A stretch of DNA of 30,008 nucleotides. Origin: Chthonomonas sp. UBA2017. GTDB taxonomy: Bacteria; Armatimonadota; Fimbriimonadia; Fimbriimonadales; Fimbriimonadaceae. Under the pieces are notes generated by a model that saw only the letters and a list, made by a program, of their open reading frames with translations, ran no database searches and was not told where the DNA came from. Shown piece after piece: positions 22,093-30,008 of this stretch. The DNA lies in contig DDCB01000024.1 of the NCBI GenBank assembly GCA_002335425.1, positions 11,062 through 41,069 of the forward strand. The letters are read 5' to 3'. Within the stretch, counting starts at the first letter, position 1, and each line of letters begins with the position of its first letter. A program made the position numbers and the translations under genes.

Positions 22093-23640
22093 TTAGCGCA
22101 CCAGGTAAAAGGTCGGCTCGTTCTGGACAATCTGCGACAGCGAGAGCTTGGTGTCGGCATCCAGCCAGACCGCCACGGGCCCGAGCAGGATCGAAAACAA
22201 CAAGAAGAACGCAAAGACGCCGAGCCCCAACTCGCGGATCGCCAGACCCGCCAAAGGGGGTGCGGGAAGTTGACGGACCATCGCCCATGTGGGGGCGGTC
22301 ATCAGCACCAAGCACAAGACAACGCCCGCCGCGCCCAAGAGCTGAGGGGAGCCGAGCCCGACTTCGGTCTGGAGGTTAAAGACCGGCCCGAGTCGCAGCC
22401 CTGGGGCCCCCAGACCGGAGAAGAACAAGAACAAAAGCCCGGCAAAAGTCAGCCCCAGAACCACCATCGTAAATCGAAACATCGGACCGAGATCGCTCGG
22501 GACTTCGCGGCTGGTTCGTTCGGGGGCGAAGGCGAAAAAGCCCAAGCTCAGGACGATCAACAAAGCCACCAGGCTCATGCGGGTCATAAAAAAGACCGCG
22601 ACCGCCATCCCGGCCCCGAAGTAAGGAGCATTGCGGGGCAAAAAGATCCGCTGGAGAAACAGGCTGCGCTCCATCCACAGGCCAAGTGCGGCCAAGGCGA
22701 GCCCCAAGGCCGCGACTGAAAGGGCCACCCCCGGCGAGATCGACGAAAAGAGTGCAAGCAGTTGCAGGTTCTTCGTCTGATCTTGATTCAAAGAAGAGGT
22801 CGCGAGCGCGATCCAAGACTCATTGCCGCGGAACAGTCTCTGGACAAGCTCGGCCTCTTCGCCGAGGTTGTTTTTGCGGAGATTGTTCAAAAAGTCGAGG
22901 CGCGCCGCCAAGAGGACGCGCTGGCTTCCCTGGCTGGCGACCGACTCGGGGTGCGAGGCCCTCTCTAAGATTCGGGCGCCGACCACGCCCACCAGGTTTG
23001 AGCGGCCGCCATCGCGAATGAGGCTCCCGTTCTGGAGCGTGGCAACGCGAATGCGCAAGGAACTCACTTCGCCGACGGAATTGTCGATGAGCCCCTGCGC
23101 GTGGCGAGCGATCATGTTCACGGCCTCGACGCTTCGGCGCTCATACAGATACGCCCAATGCCAGCTCATCTCGCCTCGGGATTCGGCGGAGAGCCCTTCG
23201 GCGATCCGCTGGAGTCGCTCATATTGAAAGTCGTTCCACCGCAAGCATCGGGCCGCCCGAAACCAGGCTTGCTCCGCGGCGGCTCTTTTGCCCAGTCGAG
23301 CGAGATAGACCGATTCGATCTGGTGCCAGAAGGCGTTTTGGGGATCGTTTTGTCGTTCCTTTTGGACGATCTCCAGGAGTTGGGCTTGAACCGTCGGGTT
23401 CAGGGTCCGCTTGACCCGGTCATAATCGGCGCTGACCTGGATCCAGTACGCCGTCTCAAAAGCCGTGGTGGGCGGCGGGAGCTCGCGAATGTTCTCGGGC
23501 AAGAGGGGCGTTTTTTGAAGCACCCCGGAATCGCCATATTGCCAAGCGGCCGAATAGTATTGCCGCGACGTCGGATGAAGGATCAACACCAGGATCGCGC
23601 CGAGGGCAGCCCCCAGCACGATCCGAGTGATCAGATTCAT
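22093..23640 (-). CDS. Large polytopic membrane protein (515 aa), sigma/anti-sigma operon
   Basis: The N-terminus has one membrane helix (IVLGAALGAILVLIL). Residues about 30-290 are soluble, largely helical and aromatic-rich, with TPR-like pieces (YLARLGKRAAAEQAWFRAARCL). Residues about 290-500 hold six or seven more transmembrane helices (ISPGVALSVAALGLALAALG through FFLLFSILLGPVAVWL). I do not recognise the family. The start overlaps the anti-sigma gene by ATGA (23637-23640), so the three genes sigma, anti-sigma and this one are coupled. It could be a signal-receiving or target protein of the sigma system; that is inferred from position alone. Confidence 0.75.
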   Translation of the reverse strand: MNLITRIVLGAALGAILVLILHPTSRQYYSAAWQYGDSGVLQKTPLLPENIRELPPPTTAFETAYWIQVSADYDRVKRTLNPTVQAQLLEIVQKERQNDPQNAFWHQIESVYLARLGKRAAAEQAWFRAARCLRWNDFQYERLQRIAEGLSAESRGEMSWHWAYLYERRSVEAVNMIARHAQGLIDNSVGEVSSLRIRVATLQNGSLIRDGGRSNLVGVVGARILERASHPESVASQGSQRVLLAARLDFLNNLRKNNLGEEAELVQRLFRGNESWIALATSSLNQDQTKNLQLLALFSSISPGVALSVAALGLALAALGLWMERSLFLQRIFLPRNAPYFGAGMAVAVFFMTRMSLVALLIVLSLGFFAFAPERTSREVPSDLGPMFRFTMVVLGLTFAGLLFLFFSGLGAPGLRLGPVFNLQTEVGLGSPQLLGAAGVVLCLVLMTAPTWAMVRQLPAPPLAGLAIRELGLGVFAFFLLFSILLGPVAVWLDADTKLSLSQIVQNEPTFYLVR

Positions 23641-24068
23641 TTATGATCCGAAGATCGATCGAGATTCGGAAACGCGGGCGGCTCAGCGGAGCGGTCCAGC
23701 CGAGCCTCACCCACCGGTGAGTTCGTGAACGCAGGAGCATTAGCCCGGGAGAAAAGTTGCAGCATAACCATCACTGCAATCGCGGCCACCGTCGCCCCGA
23801 CCATGGCGGGTGCCCAATAGGAGACTCGCTCGCGGCCTCGATCGACTCGGACCATGGCGACCACATTCGCCGTGAACTGAGGGCTCAGCTCCAAGTCCTC
23901 AGGAAAGGCTTGCTCGCGGAGGACCGACAAGCCCCAATCAGCCTCGGCCAATGCCGCGCATCGCTCGCATCGAGATTCGTGGTTGGCCAAGAAGAGAGCT
24001 TCTCGCGTTGAGAGCTCGGCGTCTCGGCTTTTATCGAGCAGGCGGGCGTGTCGTCGGCAACCCAACAT
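23637..24068 (-). CDS. Zinc-finger anti-sigma factor
   Basis: A 143-residue single-pass membrane protein. The N-terminal ~40 residues carry the ZAS-type zinc site, His-x3-Cys-x2-Cys (HESRCERC, about 32-39), with a further His/Cys near the start (GCRRHARLL). A transmembrane helix spans about 84-106 (YWAPAMVGATVAAIAVMVML), then a short Pro-rich, probably periplasmic tail. This fits an anti-sigma that holds its sigma at the membrane. ATG 24068 overlaps the sigma stop by ATGA, and minus-strand AAGGAG lies 8 nt upstream; the TTG at 24098 is less plausible. The next gene overlaps the stop by ATGA. Confidence 0.85.
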   Translation of the reverse strand: MLGCRRHARLLDKSRDAELSTREALFLANHESRCERCAALAEADWGLSVLREQAFPEDLELSPQFTANVVAMVRVDRGRERVSYWAPAMVGATVAAIAVMVMLQLFSRANAPAFTNSPVGEARLDRSAEPPAFPNLDRSSDHK

Positions 24069-24631
24069 CAGGCGGTCTCCTTGTTCGCGTCGAGCCAAAG
24101 ATGGCGGAATCGCTCGCGAGCGGTGTGGAGCCTGGACCGGACTGTTCCGATCGGCACATGCATGATCTCGGCCACCTCCTCGTAGCTGAGCTGCTCCATT
24201 TCTCGCAGAACCAAAGTCATCCGAAGCTCTGGAGTGAGTGTCTCCAGCAACTCTTCGACAACAATCCGAGTCTCGATTTGGGGCCCGTCGCTCGATTCCA
24301 CTCCGTCAAATTCGGCTGGCTCGGCTCGCTTGCTGCGAAGTCGGTCCATGCACAGGCGAACGCAGATCCGATAGAGGAAGCTCGCAAAGGCTCGGTCGTC
24401 TCGAAGCCGGTGAAGCTCTCGGAACGCCTTCAAGAAGGCATCTTGGGCCACATCTTCGGCCTCAAACCGATCCCGTAGGATATTCGCCGCGGTGCGAACA
24501 AGCCGATTTCGGTGCTTGTTGACGAGATAAGTTACGGCGGCATCATCCCCTTGCCGACATCGCTCCAGCCAATGGAGGTCGTCGCTGAGGGTATCCGAAA
24601 CCGGATTCACGACCGCTCTTGTTCCAAACAT
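24068..24631 (-). CDS. ECF-type RNA polymerase sigma factor
   Basis: A 187-residue sigma factor. Region 2 includes LVNKHRNRLVRTAANIL and DAEDVAQDAFLKAF-like EAEDVAQDAFLKAF (core binding and -10 recognition). Region 4 includes LTPELRMTLVLREMEQLSYEEVAEIMHVPIGTVRSRLHTARE in the middle of the chain (shown here only as landmarks: LSYEEVAEIM, GTVRSRL). It is of the SigW/SigM-like group. The ATG 24631 is favoured because TAATAT lies 10 nt before it; 24643 would begin inside that hexamer. It is followed by an anti-sigma gene in ATGA overlap, so the pair is made together. Confidence 0.9.
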   Translation of the reverse strand: MFGTRAVVNPVSDTLSDDLHWLERCRQGDDAAVTYLVNKHRNRLVRTAANILRDRFEAEDVAQDAFLKAFRELHRLRDDRAFASFLYRICVRLCMDRLRSKRAEPAEFDGVESSDGPQIETRIVVEELLETLTPELRMTLVLREMEQLSYEEVAEIMHVPIGTVRSRLHTARERFRHLWLDANKETA

Positions 24632-24641
24632 AGCTGATGTC

Positions 24642-24670
24642 ATATTACAAGGACTTTGGTCCTAAACCAA
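24642..24670 (-). promoter_or_regulatory. Promoter of the sigma operon with inverted repeat in the spacer
   Basis: On the minus strand TTGGTT (24665-24670) and TAATAT (24642-24647) are separated by 17 bp. The spacer holds the perfect inverted repeat AGGAC-TTTG-GTCCT (24650-24663, plus-strand reading), well placed for a repressor or activator to occlude or twist the promoter. The -10 is 10 nt before ATG 24631, so any leader is only a few nt. Confidence 0.55.
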
Positions 24671-24737
24671 ATCGTTCTGGTCATTTTCGACTTTTTTTGT
24701 AAGTTTTTTCGGCAAACCGGCACGACCTAGGCTGAGA

Positions 24738-24756
24738 ACCGTCAGAACGGTAGACT
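24738..24756 (+). promoter_or_regulatory. Candidate -10 (TAGACT) and inverted repeat upstream of the OstA-like gene
   Basis: ACCGT-CAGA-ACGGT (24738-24751) is a perfect 5+4+5 inverted repeat that touches TAGACT (24751-24756), a TANNNT hexamer 12 nt before the ATG at 24769. A second pair, GTCAG/CTGAC (24741-24745 and 24755-24759), overlaps it. No -35. The repeat differs from that in the divergent sigma promoter, so the two genes probably answer to different regulators. Confidence 0.4.
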
Positions 24757-24768
24757 GACGAACCAGCT

Positions 24769-26322
24769 ATGTGGAGCCCACCCGCCCTGCCGCCCCAAGC
24801 CGTTGCGGTGTTGCGCGCTCAGGCTCCCCCAGTTCAGCAGCAACTCGACGATCGATTGGTCGTCGAATGGCGAACCCAAAAGGTCGATCCAAAATCGAAT
24901 CGACTGTTCTTTTCCGACGGGGTCAAAGCCACATATGGGCCCACCACCCTTTGGGCGGACGAGTTGATTCTCGACCTTGACCAGAAAACTGGCCGCGCAC
25001 GAGGGAATGTCCGGCTTTTAGACCCCGAAGGCGAACTCCGCGGCGAGCAACTTGAATTCAATTGGGAGACTCGGTCCGGACAGGCGTCGCAAGCCGTGGT
25101 CGAAATCGCTGGGCTCCGCCTGAGCGTCAGCAATATCCAGATCAGCCCGAATCGCTGGGTGCTGCAGCAGGTCAAAGTCTCCGGATCGGACCGAAATGGG
25201 GATGCGATCACATTTCGGGCGCGTGAATTGGACCTGAAAATCGGGGAATCGGGTCGAGCCTCCCAGCCCGGACTTGGGCTTGGGTCTTGGGTGATCGCCC
25301 CCTTGCCTGTGGTGCGGTTTAGCTTGGATTCAAAATCGCGGGGGCTCGAGTTGCCCAGCTTGTCCTGGCGTCGCCGAGTCGGATTTGGCCTGAACTGGGA
25401 GATCACCGAGCCGCTGACGGCCCAAGGCATCGTCGGAGGGCGATTCAACGCGTTTCCCAACTCACGGCCCAGTTTGAGTCTTGTGAGTGCGCTCTCGGGC
25501 CTGCCGAGTGACCGAATTCAAACCGAGCTCACTCCTCGCGACGATTTGGACGAGCCATTTCGAGAGAGCTATTGGGACAACGTCTCGGTCCGGCGCCCCG
25601 AAGATGAGGCCCGAGACCTCCACCCCGAACGCCGAACACTCGGGGCAGGCGTCGGCTGGAACCTCAGCACCCGGGCCCGACCTCAGGATTTCAACACTGT
25701 TCAGCGGGCTTGGGACTTTGTCGGCGAGCTCGGTGGACCCTTTTCGGGCGGCGGCGGCTTCCTCCAAATTCGCTACCAGCGAATCCGGGAGGACTCGACC
25801 ACCTCGGCGCAACAGCGTCTCCTGGCCCGGACGTCGATCACGTCCGATCTCTGGTCGCTCTCCGACCGGGCCTCAGTCCGGCTTCGGCTCGACGCGATGG
25901 GAACGACTGGCTACGGCCAGAGCTTTGGCTGGCTCCGAGCCCAAGCGGGCTTGCTTTTCGAGGTGAATTCCGAACTCATTTGGAGCTGGGCGGTCGCGGG
26001 CGGGGTCCAAAGCGGCCGAGCCCCGTTTCGATTCGATCCGCTCGTTGCGCTCAATACGGCTTCGAGCCGGCTGGATTGGCGACTCGGCAACTATCACCTG
26101 AACCTCTTGATGCGGATCGACCTGGATCGTCGCTCGGTCTTGAGCCGCGAGGCGAGCTTCTCTTTTGTCGCCGGAGCGTTCGAGCCGTTCATCGCCTGGC
26201 GCGAGTTCCCCTCAGATATCCGGATCGGCTTTACGTTTCGAGGTAACGAAGTGTTTGACCGATTGAAGCTCCGAGGTGCATCCCGCTCTCAGTCCGATCC
26301 CAAGAAAGGCAAGTCCCGCTGA
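24769..26322 (+). CDS. OstA/LptD-like outer-membrane protein
   Basis: A 517-residue protein. Residues about 29-140 form an OstA/LptA-type beta-jellyroll: RLFFSDGVKATYG, LWADELILDLDQKTG, RARGNVRLLDPEG and LRGEQLEFNWETRSGQA are the repeated 'G(x)V...Y....l.a..l.yd..t..a.a.G.v' units. The remaining 370 residues are amphipathic beta strands rich in Ser/Arg/aromatics, as in an outer-membrane barrel. It would belong to lipopolysaccharide or envelope lipid transport. It is much shorter than LptD of E. coli (about 780). The start must be ATG 24769, because an in-frame TAG lies at 24751; yet the N-terminus has only a weak hydrophobic run (LPPQAVAVLRAQA), a poor signal peptide. The 3' end overlaps the convergent M24 gene by 34 bp. 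Confidence 0.75.
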   Translation: MWSPPALPPQAVAVLRAQAPPVQQQLDDRLVVEWRTQKVDPKSNRLFFSDGVKATYGPTTLWADELILDLDQKTGRARGNVRLLDPEGELRGEQLEFNWETRSGQASQAVVEIAGLRLSVSNIQISPNRWVLQQVKVSGSDRNGDAITFRARELDLKIGESGRASQPGLGLGSWVIAPLPVVRFSLDSKSRGLELPSLSWRRRVGFGLNWEITEPLTAQGIVGGRFNAFPNSRPSLSLVSALSGLPSDRIQTELTPRDDLDEPFRESYWDNVSVRRPEDEARDLHPERRTLGAGVGWNLSTRARPQDFNTVQRAWDFVGELGGPFSGGGGFLQIRYQRIREDSTTSAQQRLLARTSITSDLWSLSDRASVRLRLDAMGTTGYGQSFGWLRAQAGLLFEVNSELIWSWAVAGGVQSGRAPFRFDPLVALNTASSRLDWRLGNYHLNLLMRIDLDRRSVLSREASFSFVAGAFEPFIAWREFPSDIRIGFTFRGNEVFDRLKLRGASRSQSDPKKGKSR

Positions 26323-27491
26323 GGCGGCAACAGCCATTCGGCCCCATTTTCTCGCACCACGACCATCTCTTCGAGCCCCAGGTATCCCCGGCCTGGGACG
26401 GTGATCCCGAGTTCCAAGGTGTACACCTCGTCGCCCAGGATTCGCTGACGAGGGGTCTGTCCATATCGGTCCCAACAGGGTCCCAGGATCGTCCCCCCGT
26501 CGTGGGCAACTCGGCCGACTTGATGGCCCAGCGCATGAAGATATTCGGGGTATCCGGCCGAGACGAGCGTGCTACGGGCGGCCGCATCGACTTCGTAGCC
26601 CATCATTCCGGGTCTCAAGGCCGCGAACCCCGCTTCGATCGAGGCCCGGACCGCCCGAAACGCGCGATCCACATCCTCGGGGACCTCGGTCTCGCCCGGA
26701 TGGGGAATGTACCAGCATCGCTGGATGTCCGATGCATAACCGTCGCGAAGGAGTCCGAGGTCGATGTGAAAAATATGCCCAGGGGCCAGAGCGATCTGGT
26801 CCGAAGGAATCCCGTGGCCGATCATCGAGTCTGGGCCGGAATTCACAATCGGATCGCCGCTGGGATCCCAAGAAAACCCGAGCCCGCGCTCAGCTGCGAG
26901 TTCGTGGACCCGGTCGTACACCGCCCGCTCGGTCCGGCCCACGCGAGCAAAACTGGCGATGTCGCCGAACATCCTCTCGGTTGCTTCGAGGGCGGCGCCG
27001 ATCCGAGCTAATTCAGTGGAGGTTTTCTGCCCTCGAAGCCGGGCCAAAATCGGCTCAGCACTCACGAATCGCCCGGCAAATCGGGTTCCTCGGACCATGT
27101 CTTCGAGCAAGAGGAACATCCCATGCGAGAGTCCATCCGCTTTGACGTCGTTGGTCGAGAAGTTCAGAGCGATGAGCCCTTCGGGCCCGACCAGTTCCTC
27201 AAGTGCGGCCACGAGCGGCTCCCGAATCGACTGGACATAGGGGACGACCTGATCCCAGTCGCCCGAATGCACGAGCGGGTCGGCGTCGTAGTTCCCGACC
27301 ACCGCGACCTTCTTCCCCGAGCGGCTCACCATCAGGGCGCTTTGCCAGGTGAGCCCGCCTTCGAGGATCAGCGGCAAAACGGGATCGCCGCCGAGCGCGG
27401 TCTCCCGGACGAAGGTCAGCCACACATCGAACGGGGACTCAGCGACGAGCTGGCTCGCTTGGGCCAGTTTTTCTCGGGTCAAGGTTGACAT
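26289..27491 (-). CDS. M24-family metallopeptidase (Xaa-Pro aminopeptidase/prolidase-like)
   Basis: A 400-residue peptidase with a creatinase-like N-domain and a pita-bread C-domain. The five metal ligands are visible: Asp244 (HIDLGLL) and Asp255 (YASDIQR), His323 (LGHQVGR), Glu360 (TLELGI) and a Glu of LEEMVVV (374-375). Length is normal for prolidase or PepP-like enzymes. Substrate specificity is not resolved. ATG 27491 is chosen over the preceding GTG; GAGGGG lies just upstream. The stop overlaps the end of the OstA-like gene by 34 bp on the other strand. Confidence 0.88.
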   Translation of the reverse strand: MSTLTREKLAQASQLVAESPFDVWLTFVRETALGGDPVLPLILEGGLTWQSALMVSRSGKKVAVVGNYDADPLVHSGDWDQVVPYVQSIREPLVAALEELVGPEGLIALNFSTNDVKADGLSHGMFLLLEDMVRGTRFAGRFVSAEPILARLRGQKTSTELARIGAALEATERMFGDIASFARVGRTERAVYDRVHELAAERGLGFSWDPSGDPIVNSGPDSMIGHGIPSDQIALAPGHIFHIDLGLLRDGYASDIQRCWYIPHPGETEVPEDVDRAFRAVRASIEAGFAALRPGMMGYEVDAAARSTLVSAGYPEYLHALGHQVGRVAHDGGTILGPCWDRYGQTPRQRILGDEVYTLELGITVPGRGYLGLEEMVVVRENGAEWLLPPQRDLPFLGSD

Positions 27492-27525
27492 CACCCCTCA
27501 TTCTGACGACTCCGGGCGTCGATTG

Positions 27526-28005
27526 TCAGAGGGTCTGGGAGTACTCCTCCCATTGGTCGAGCATCTGCGACCAGCCCGCCTCGAATCCCATCGCCTCGTG
27601 TTGGAGTCGACCAGCGACGTCGGCGTGGCGGACTGTAATTTCGAGTTGTGTGCCGGTCCCGGACGGCTCGAGGCTCCAATCGGCGGTAAACGGCATGGCG
27701 TCGGGCCGTGCGGCGACGGGTCGAAATCCTTCTCGCAGAGCGGAGGTCCAGGCGAAGCGGCGTCCGGATTCGACCCAGAGCACACATCCTTCCGCCGGGA
27801 ATCGCTCGCCATCAGGTCCCACGATGACCGAATTGAATCGGCCCCCCGGAGTGGCCTCCAATTCACATTCGCCGAGAGACCACGGACGAGGGACGAACCA
27901 CGCCTTCAGATGCCCGGCGTCGGTGAGCGTCGCCCAAAGTCGGTCGACATCGACACGGATCGCGCGAGACAAGGAAAGGTCCAATTCAGGGTCGAACAGC
28001 CTCAT
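27526..28005 (-). CDS. AHSA1/SRPBCC-domain protein
   Basis: A 159-residue START-like fold protein of the Aha1-C (activator of Hsp90 ATPase homologue) group. Typical pieces are LSRAIRVDVDRLWATLTDAGHLKAWF near the N-terminus (shown by the landmarks VDRLWATLTDAGHL and WFVPRPW), GGRFNSVIVGPDG, and the C-terminal FEAGWSQMLDQWEEY helix. Such proteins bind hydrophobic ligands in a cavity; the ligand is not known here. ATG 28005 is chosen; a start at 28077 would overlap the divergent mnmG start. It is followed after 34 bp by the M24 gene on the same strand. Confidence 0.85.
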   Translation of the reverse strand: MRLFDPELDLSLSRAIRVDVDRLWATLTDAGHLKAWFVPRPWSLGECELEATPGGRFNSVIVGPDGERFPAEGCVLWVESGRRFAWTSALREGFRPVAARPDAMPFTADWSLEPSGTGTQLEITVRHADVAGRLQHEAMGFEAGWSQMLDQWEEYSQTL

Positions 28006-28048
28006 GATGCGGGGTCCTACGTCGAACGAGGGGCCGAGAATTCCTTGG

Positions 28049-28054
28049 TAAACT
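28049..28054 (+). promoter_or_regulatory. Candidate -10 element (TAAACT) for mnmG
   Basis: TAAACT fits TANNNT and stands 10 nt before the GTG at 28065, so the leader is at most about 4 nt. It lies in the 59-bp divergent gap with the AHSA1 gene; no -35. Confidence 0.45.
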
Positions 28055-28064
28055 AGCCGTTCGC

Positions 28065-30008
28065 GTGCAGATTTCATACGAAGTTGTGGTGATTGGAGCC
28101 GGCCATGCCGGAATTGAAGCGGCCTTGTCGAGCGCCCGGATGGGTCGCCGAACTGCCTGCATCACACTGCGCGCCGACCGGATCGGACATTTGCCTTGCA
28201 ACTGCAGCGTCGGCGGACCAGCCAAGGGCCATATTGCCCGCGAAGTCGACGCCCTCGGCGGCCAGATGGGGGTCACGACCGACTACGCGATGACCCACCT
28301 CCGGCGTGTCGGGACCGGCAAGGGTCCGGCTGTCCAAACCCTCCGCGCCCATGTGTGTAAGTCGCTTTATCCCCATTTGATGCAGGAGGTCTTGCAAAAG
28401 CAACCCGGTCTCGATGTCATCGAGGGCACCGTCGAGTGGATCGACTCCCAAGGCGACCAAGTGACCGGAGTCCGGCTCCGGCTTGCCGGACAAGAGGAAG
28501 TTCTCGCACTCGAATGCCGGGCGGTTGTGATGACCACCGGGACGTTCCTGAACGGGCTCTGCCACGAAGGTTCGAAAAAGACCGTTGCCGCGCGGCATGG
28601 CGATCCCGCCGTCCAAGGTCTGAGCGTGTTTCTGAGTGAGCTGGGTGTCCCGATTCGCCGATTCAAAACCGGGACCACCCCCCGCATTCGCCTCTCCAGC
28701 CTCGACTTGAGCCGGACGGAGGAGATGCCGAGCGAAGTCGGAGTGGGGGCGATGAGCTTTTTGCACCCCGAGCCCATGCCCCGGCGGCCGATGTTCTCGG
28801 CCTGGCAAACCTGGACCCAACCCGCGACGCATGAGATTCTGCGCGAGCGTCTGAGCGAGAGCGCCATGTACTCGGGCCAAATTGAAGGGGTCGGGCCGCG
28901 TTATTGCCCTAGCATCGAGGACAAGATCGTTCGCTTTGCCGAAAAAGAGTCGCACCCGATCTTTCTGGAGATCGAGGAGTGGGATTCGGAGTCGGTGTAC
29001 GTCCAAGGCTTTTCGAGCTCCTTGCCGGGCGACACTCAACTCTTGGCCTTGCGGTCGATTCCCGGTTTGGAGCAGGTCGAAATGCTCCGCCCGGGGTACG
29101 CGGTCGAATACGACATGGCCGATCCGACCCAGCTCAAGCCCACTCTGGAATCGAAGCGGCTCGCCGGTCTCTATCTCGCCGGACAGATCAACGGGACGAG
29201 CGGATACGAAGAGGCTGCCGGCCAAGGGATTTTGGCAGGCATCAATGCCGCCCTCGCCGTCCGAGAAGAAGGGGAGCGGGTGCTGGCCCGAGATGAGGCC
29301 TTCTTAGGGGTCATGGTTGACGATCTGGTCACCAAAGGGGTCGACGATCCTTACCGGATGCTAACCGCTCGGGCCGAGCACCGACTCCTCTTGCGACACG
29401 ACAATGCCGATGCTCGGCTGACCCCGATCGGTCGGGACGTCGGCCTAGTCTCAACCGAGCGGTGGGCTCGATTCGAGGCCAAACAAGAGGCCATCGCCCA
29501 GGGTCGAGAGGCGCTCGAGACCGCCACGGTCTATCAAAAAGCGAATCCCCTGCTTGAAGCTCGGGGCTGCTCGCCCATCCGCAACCGAATGAGCCTGTTC
29601 GAGCTCTTGCGGCGGCCTGAACTCACTTTGGCGGCGGTTCTCGACGTGGCCCGAGAAAGCGGCGAACGGGTTGACATTTCGGACGAGGTTGAGGTGCGAG
29701 ACCAGCTCGAAATCGCGGCCAAATTTGAGGGCTACATCCAGATCCAAGCCCGCAATGCAGAGCTGACGCGCAAGCTCGATGCCCTCCAGCTCCCGCTCAG
29801 TCTGGACTATAGCCGAATCACCAGCTTGAGCTACGAGAGTGTTGAGAAACTCTCCCGGATTCGCCCAACCTCGGTCGGACAAGCGAGTCGCATTCCCGGA
29901 GTTCGGCCCGCCGACATCGCCCTGCTCATCGGCCACCTCCGGACTGGGAGTCGCCGCAATTCGAGACGTGTGCTCTTCCGATTCCGCGAAGTCGTGCGCG
30001 ACTTCCGC
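28065..30008 (+). CDS. mnmG: tRNA uridine-5-carboxymethylaminomethyl modification enzyme MnmG (3' end outside window)
   Basis: The open frame runs 648 codons to the window edge. It encodes MnmG (GidA), which with MnmE builds the cmnm5 group on wobble uridine 34. VVIGAGHAGIEAA is the FAD-binding loop near the N-terminus. PCNCSVGGPAKGHI holds the first conserved Cys, followed by REVDALGGQMG; GPRYCPSIEDK holds the second (Cys277-like). GTSGYEEAAGQG and GQASRIPGVRPADI near the end are also typical. The start is taken as GTG 28065, because it gives the expected short lead to VVIGAG and follows TAAACT by 10 nt. The IPGV block usually lies about 20 residues from the C-terminus, yet the frame continues at least 34 residues past it, so a small C-terminal extension is likely. 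It has no visible partner gene here. Confidence 0.95.
   Translation, partial: MQISYEVVVIGAGHAGIEAALSSARMGRRTACITLRADRIGHLPCNCSVGGPAKGHIAREVDALGGQMGVTTDYAMTHLRRVGTGKGPAVQTLRAHVCKSLYPHLMQEVLQKQPGLDVIEGTVEWIDSQGDQVTGVRLRLAGQEEVLALECRAVVMTTGTFLNGLCHEGSKKTVAARHGDPAVQGLSVFLSELGVPIRRFKTGTTPRIRLSSLDLSRTEEMPSEVGVGAMSFLHPEPMPRRPMFSAWQTWTQPATHEILRERLSESAMYSGQIEGVGPRYCPSIEDKIVRFAEKESHPIFLEIEEWDSESVYVQGFSSSLPGDTQLLALRSIPGLEQVEMLRPGYAVEYDMADPTQLKPTLESKRLAGLYLAGQINGTSGYEEAAGQGILAGINAALAVREEGERVLARDEAFLGVMVDDLVTKGVDDPYRMLTARAEHRLLLRHDNADARLTPIGRDVGLVSTERWARFEAKQEAIAQGREALETATVYQKANPLLEARGCSPIRNRMSLFELLRRPELTLAAVLDVARESGERVDISDEVEVRDQLEIAAKFEGYIQIQARNAELTRKLDALQLPLSLDYSRITSLSYESVEKLSRIRPTSVGQASRIPGVRPADIALLIGHLRTGSRRNSRRVLFRFREVVRDFR

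Noticed and set aside
22003..22719. 238-codon plus-strand ORF rich in Gln, Lys, Glu and His
   Set aside because: It is the reverse complement of hydrophobic membrane-helix codons, which gives a Gln/Lys/Glu-rich shadow.
1..30008. CRISPR arrays, insertion sequences, prophage or integrase genes
   Set aside because: Read for regularly spaced repeats, transposase motifs and terminal inverted repeats; none seen.

Overview
The window looks like chromosomal DNA of a GC-rich (roughly 60% by eye), Gram-negative-type bacterium, most likely an armatimonadete of the Fimbriimonas group. Three things point there. The left edge carries the tail of a Dop/PafA-type ligase/deamidase, a 60-residue UBact-like ubiquitin-like modifier and a proteasome beta subunit. 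An OstA/LptD-like protein implies an outer membrane. Many operon-leading genes seem to be transcribed without a leader. The taxon is an inference from gene content; no rRNA is present.

Layout. 1-1219: UBact-proteasome operon, rightward, each gene overlapping the next by ATGA. 1216-2650: a leftward DapA-family aldolase and a hypothetical gene. 2856-4964: a zinc-ribbon membrane protein, tRNA-Ser(GCT) and a lytic transglycosylase that starts 11 nt after the tRNA. 4972-7080: a leftward membrane-anchored YyaL/DUF255-like protein that has lost its CxxC, divergent across 34 bp from a rightward run gatC-gatA-hypothetical-ispE-nucleotidyltransferase (7115-11197). 11194-11496: a small secreted protein, leftward. 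11597-13936: purN-plsC-prfA, closed by a hairpin-plus-T-run terminator. 13952-14881: an AT-richer patch with a small membrane protein and a retropepsin-like protease paired with a 75-residue partner. 15095-17566: a secreted subtilase. 17801-18247: a DUF1003 membrane protein. 18244-20022: RNase G/E. 20128-24631: a leftward chain of ECF sigma factor, anti-sigma factor, a large membrane protein, two RCK (TrkA-type) proteins and an ABC-2 permease. 24769-26322: the OstA/LptD-like protein. 26289-28005: an M24 peptidase and an AHSA1/SRPBCC protein. 28065-end: mnmG, cut by the window edge.

The most notable content is the UBact-proteasome operon: a bacterial 20S proteasome beta subunit with Thr, Asp and Lys at exactly the catalytic spacing, coupled to a protein modifier ending in Gly-Gln, which would need a Dop-type deamidase. 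No alpha subunit follows it here. Also notable are a repeated promoter design (a -10-like hexamer, exactly 6 nt, then the start codon), convergent genes sharing palindromic stop codons, and a stress-type sigma/anti-sigma operon whose promoter spacer holds a perfect inverted repeat.
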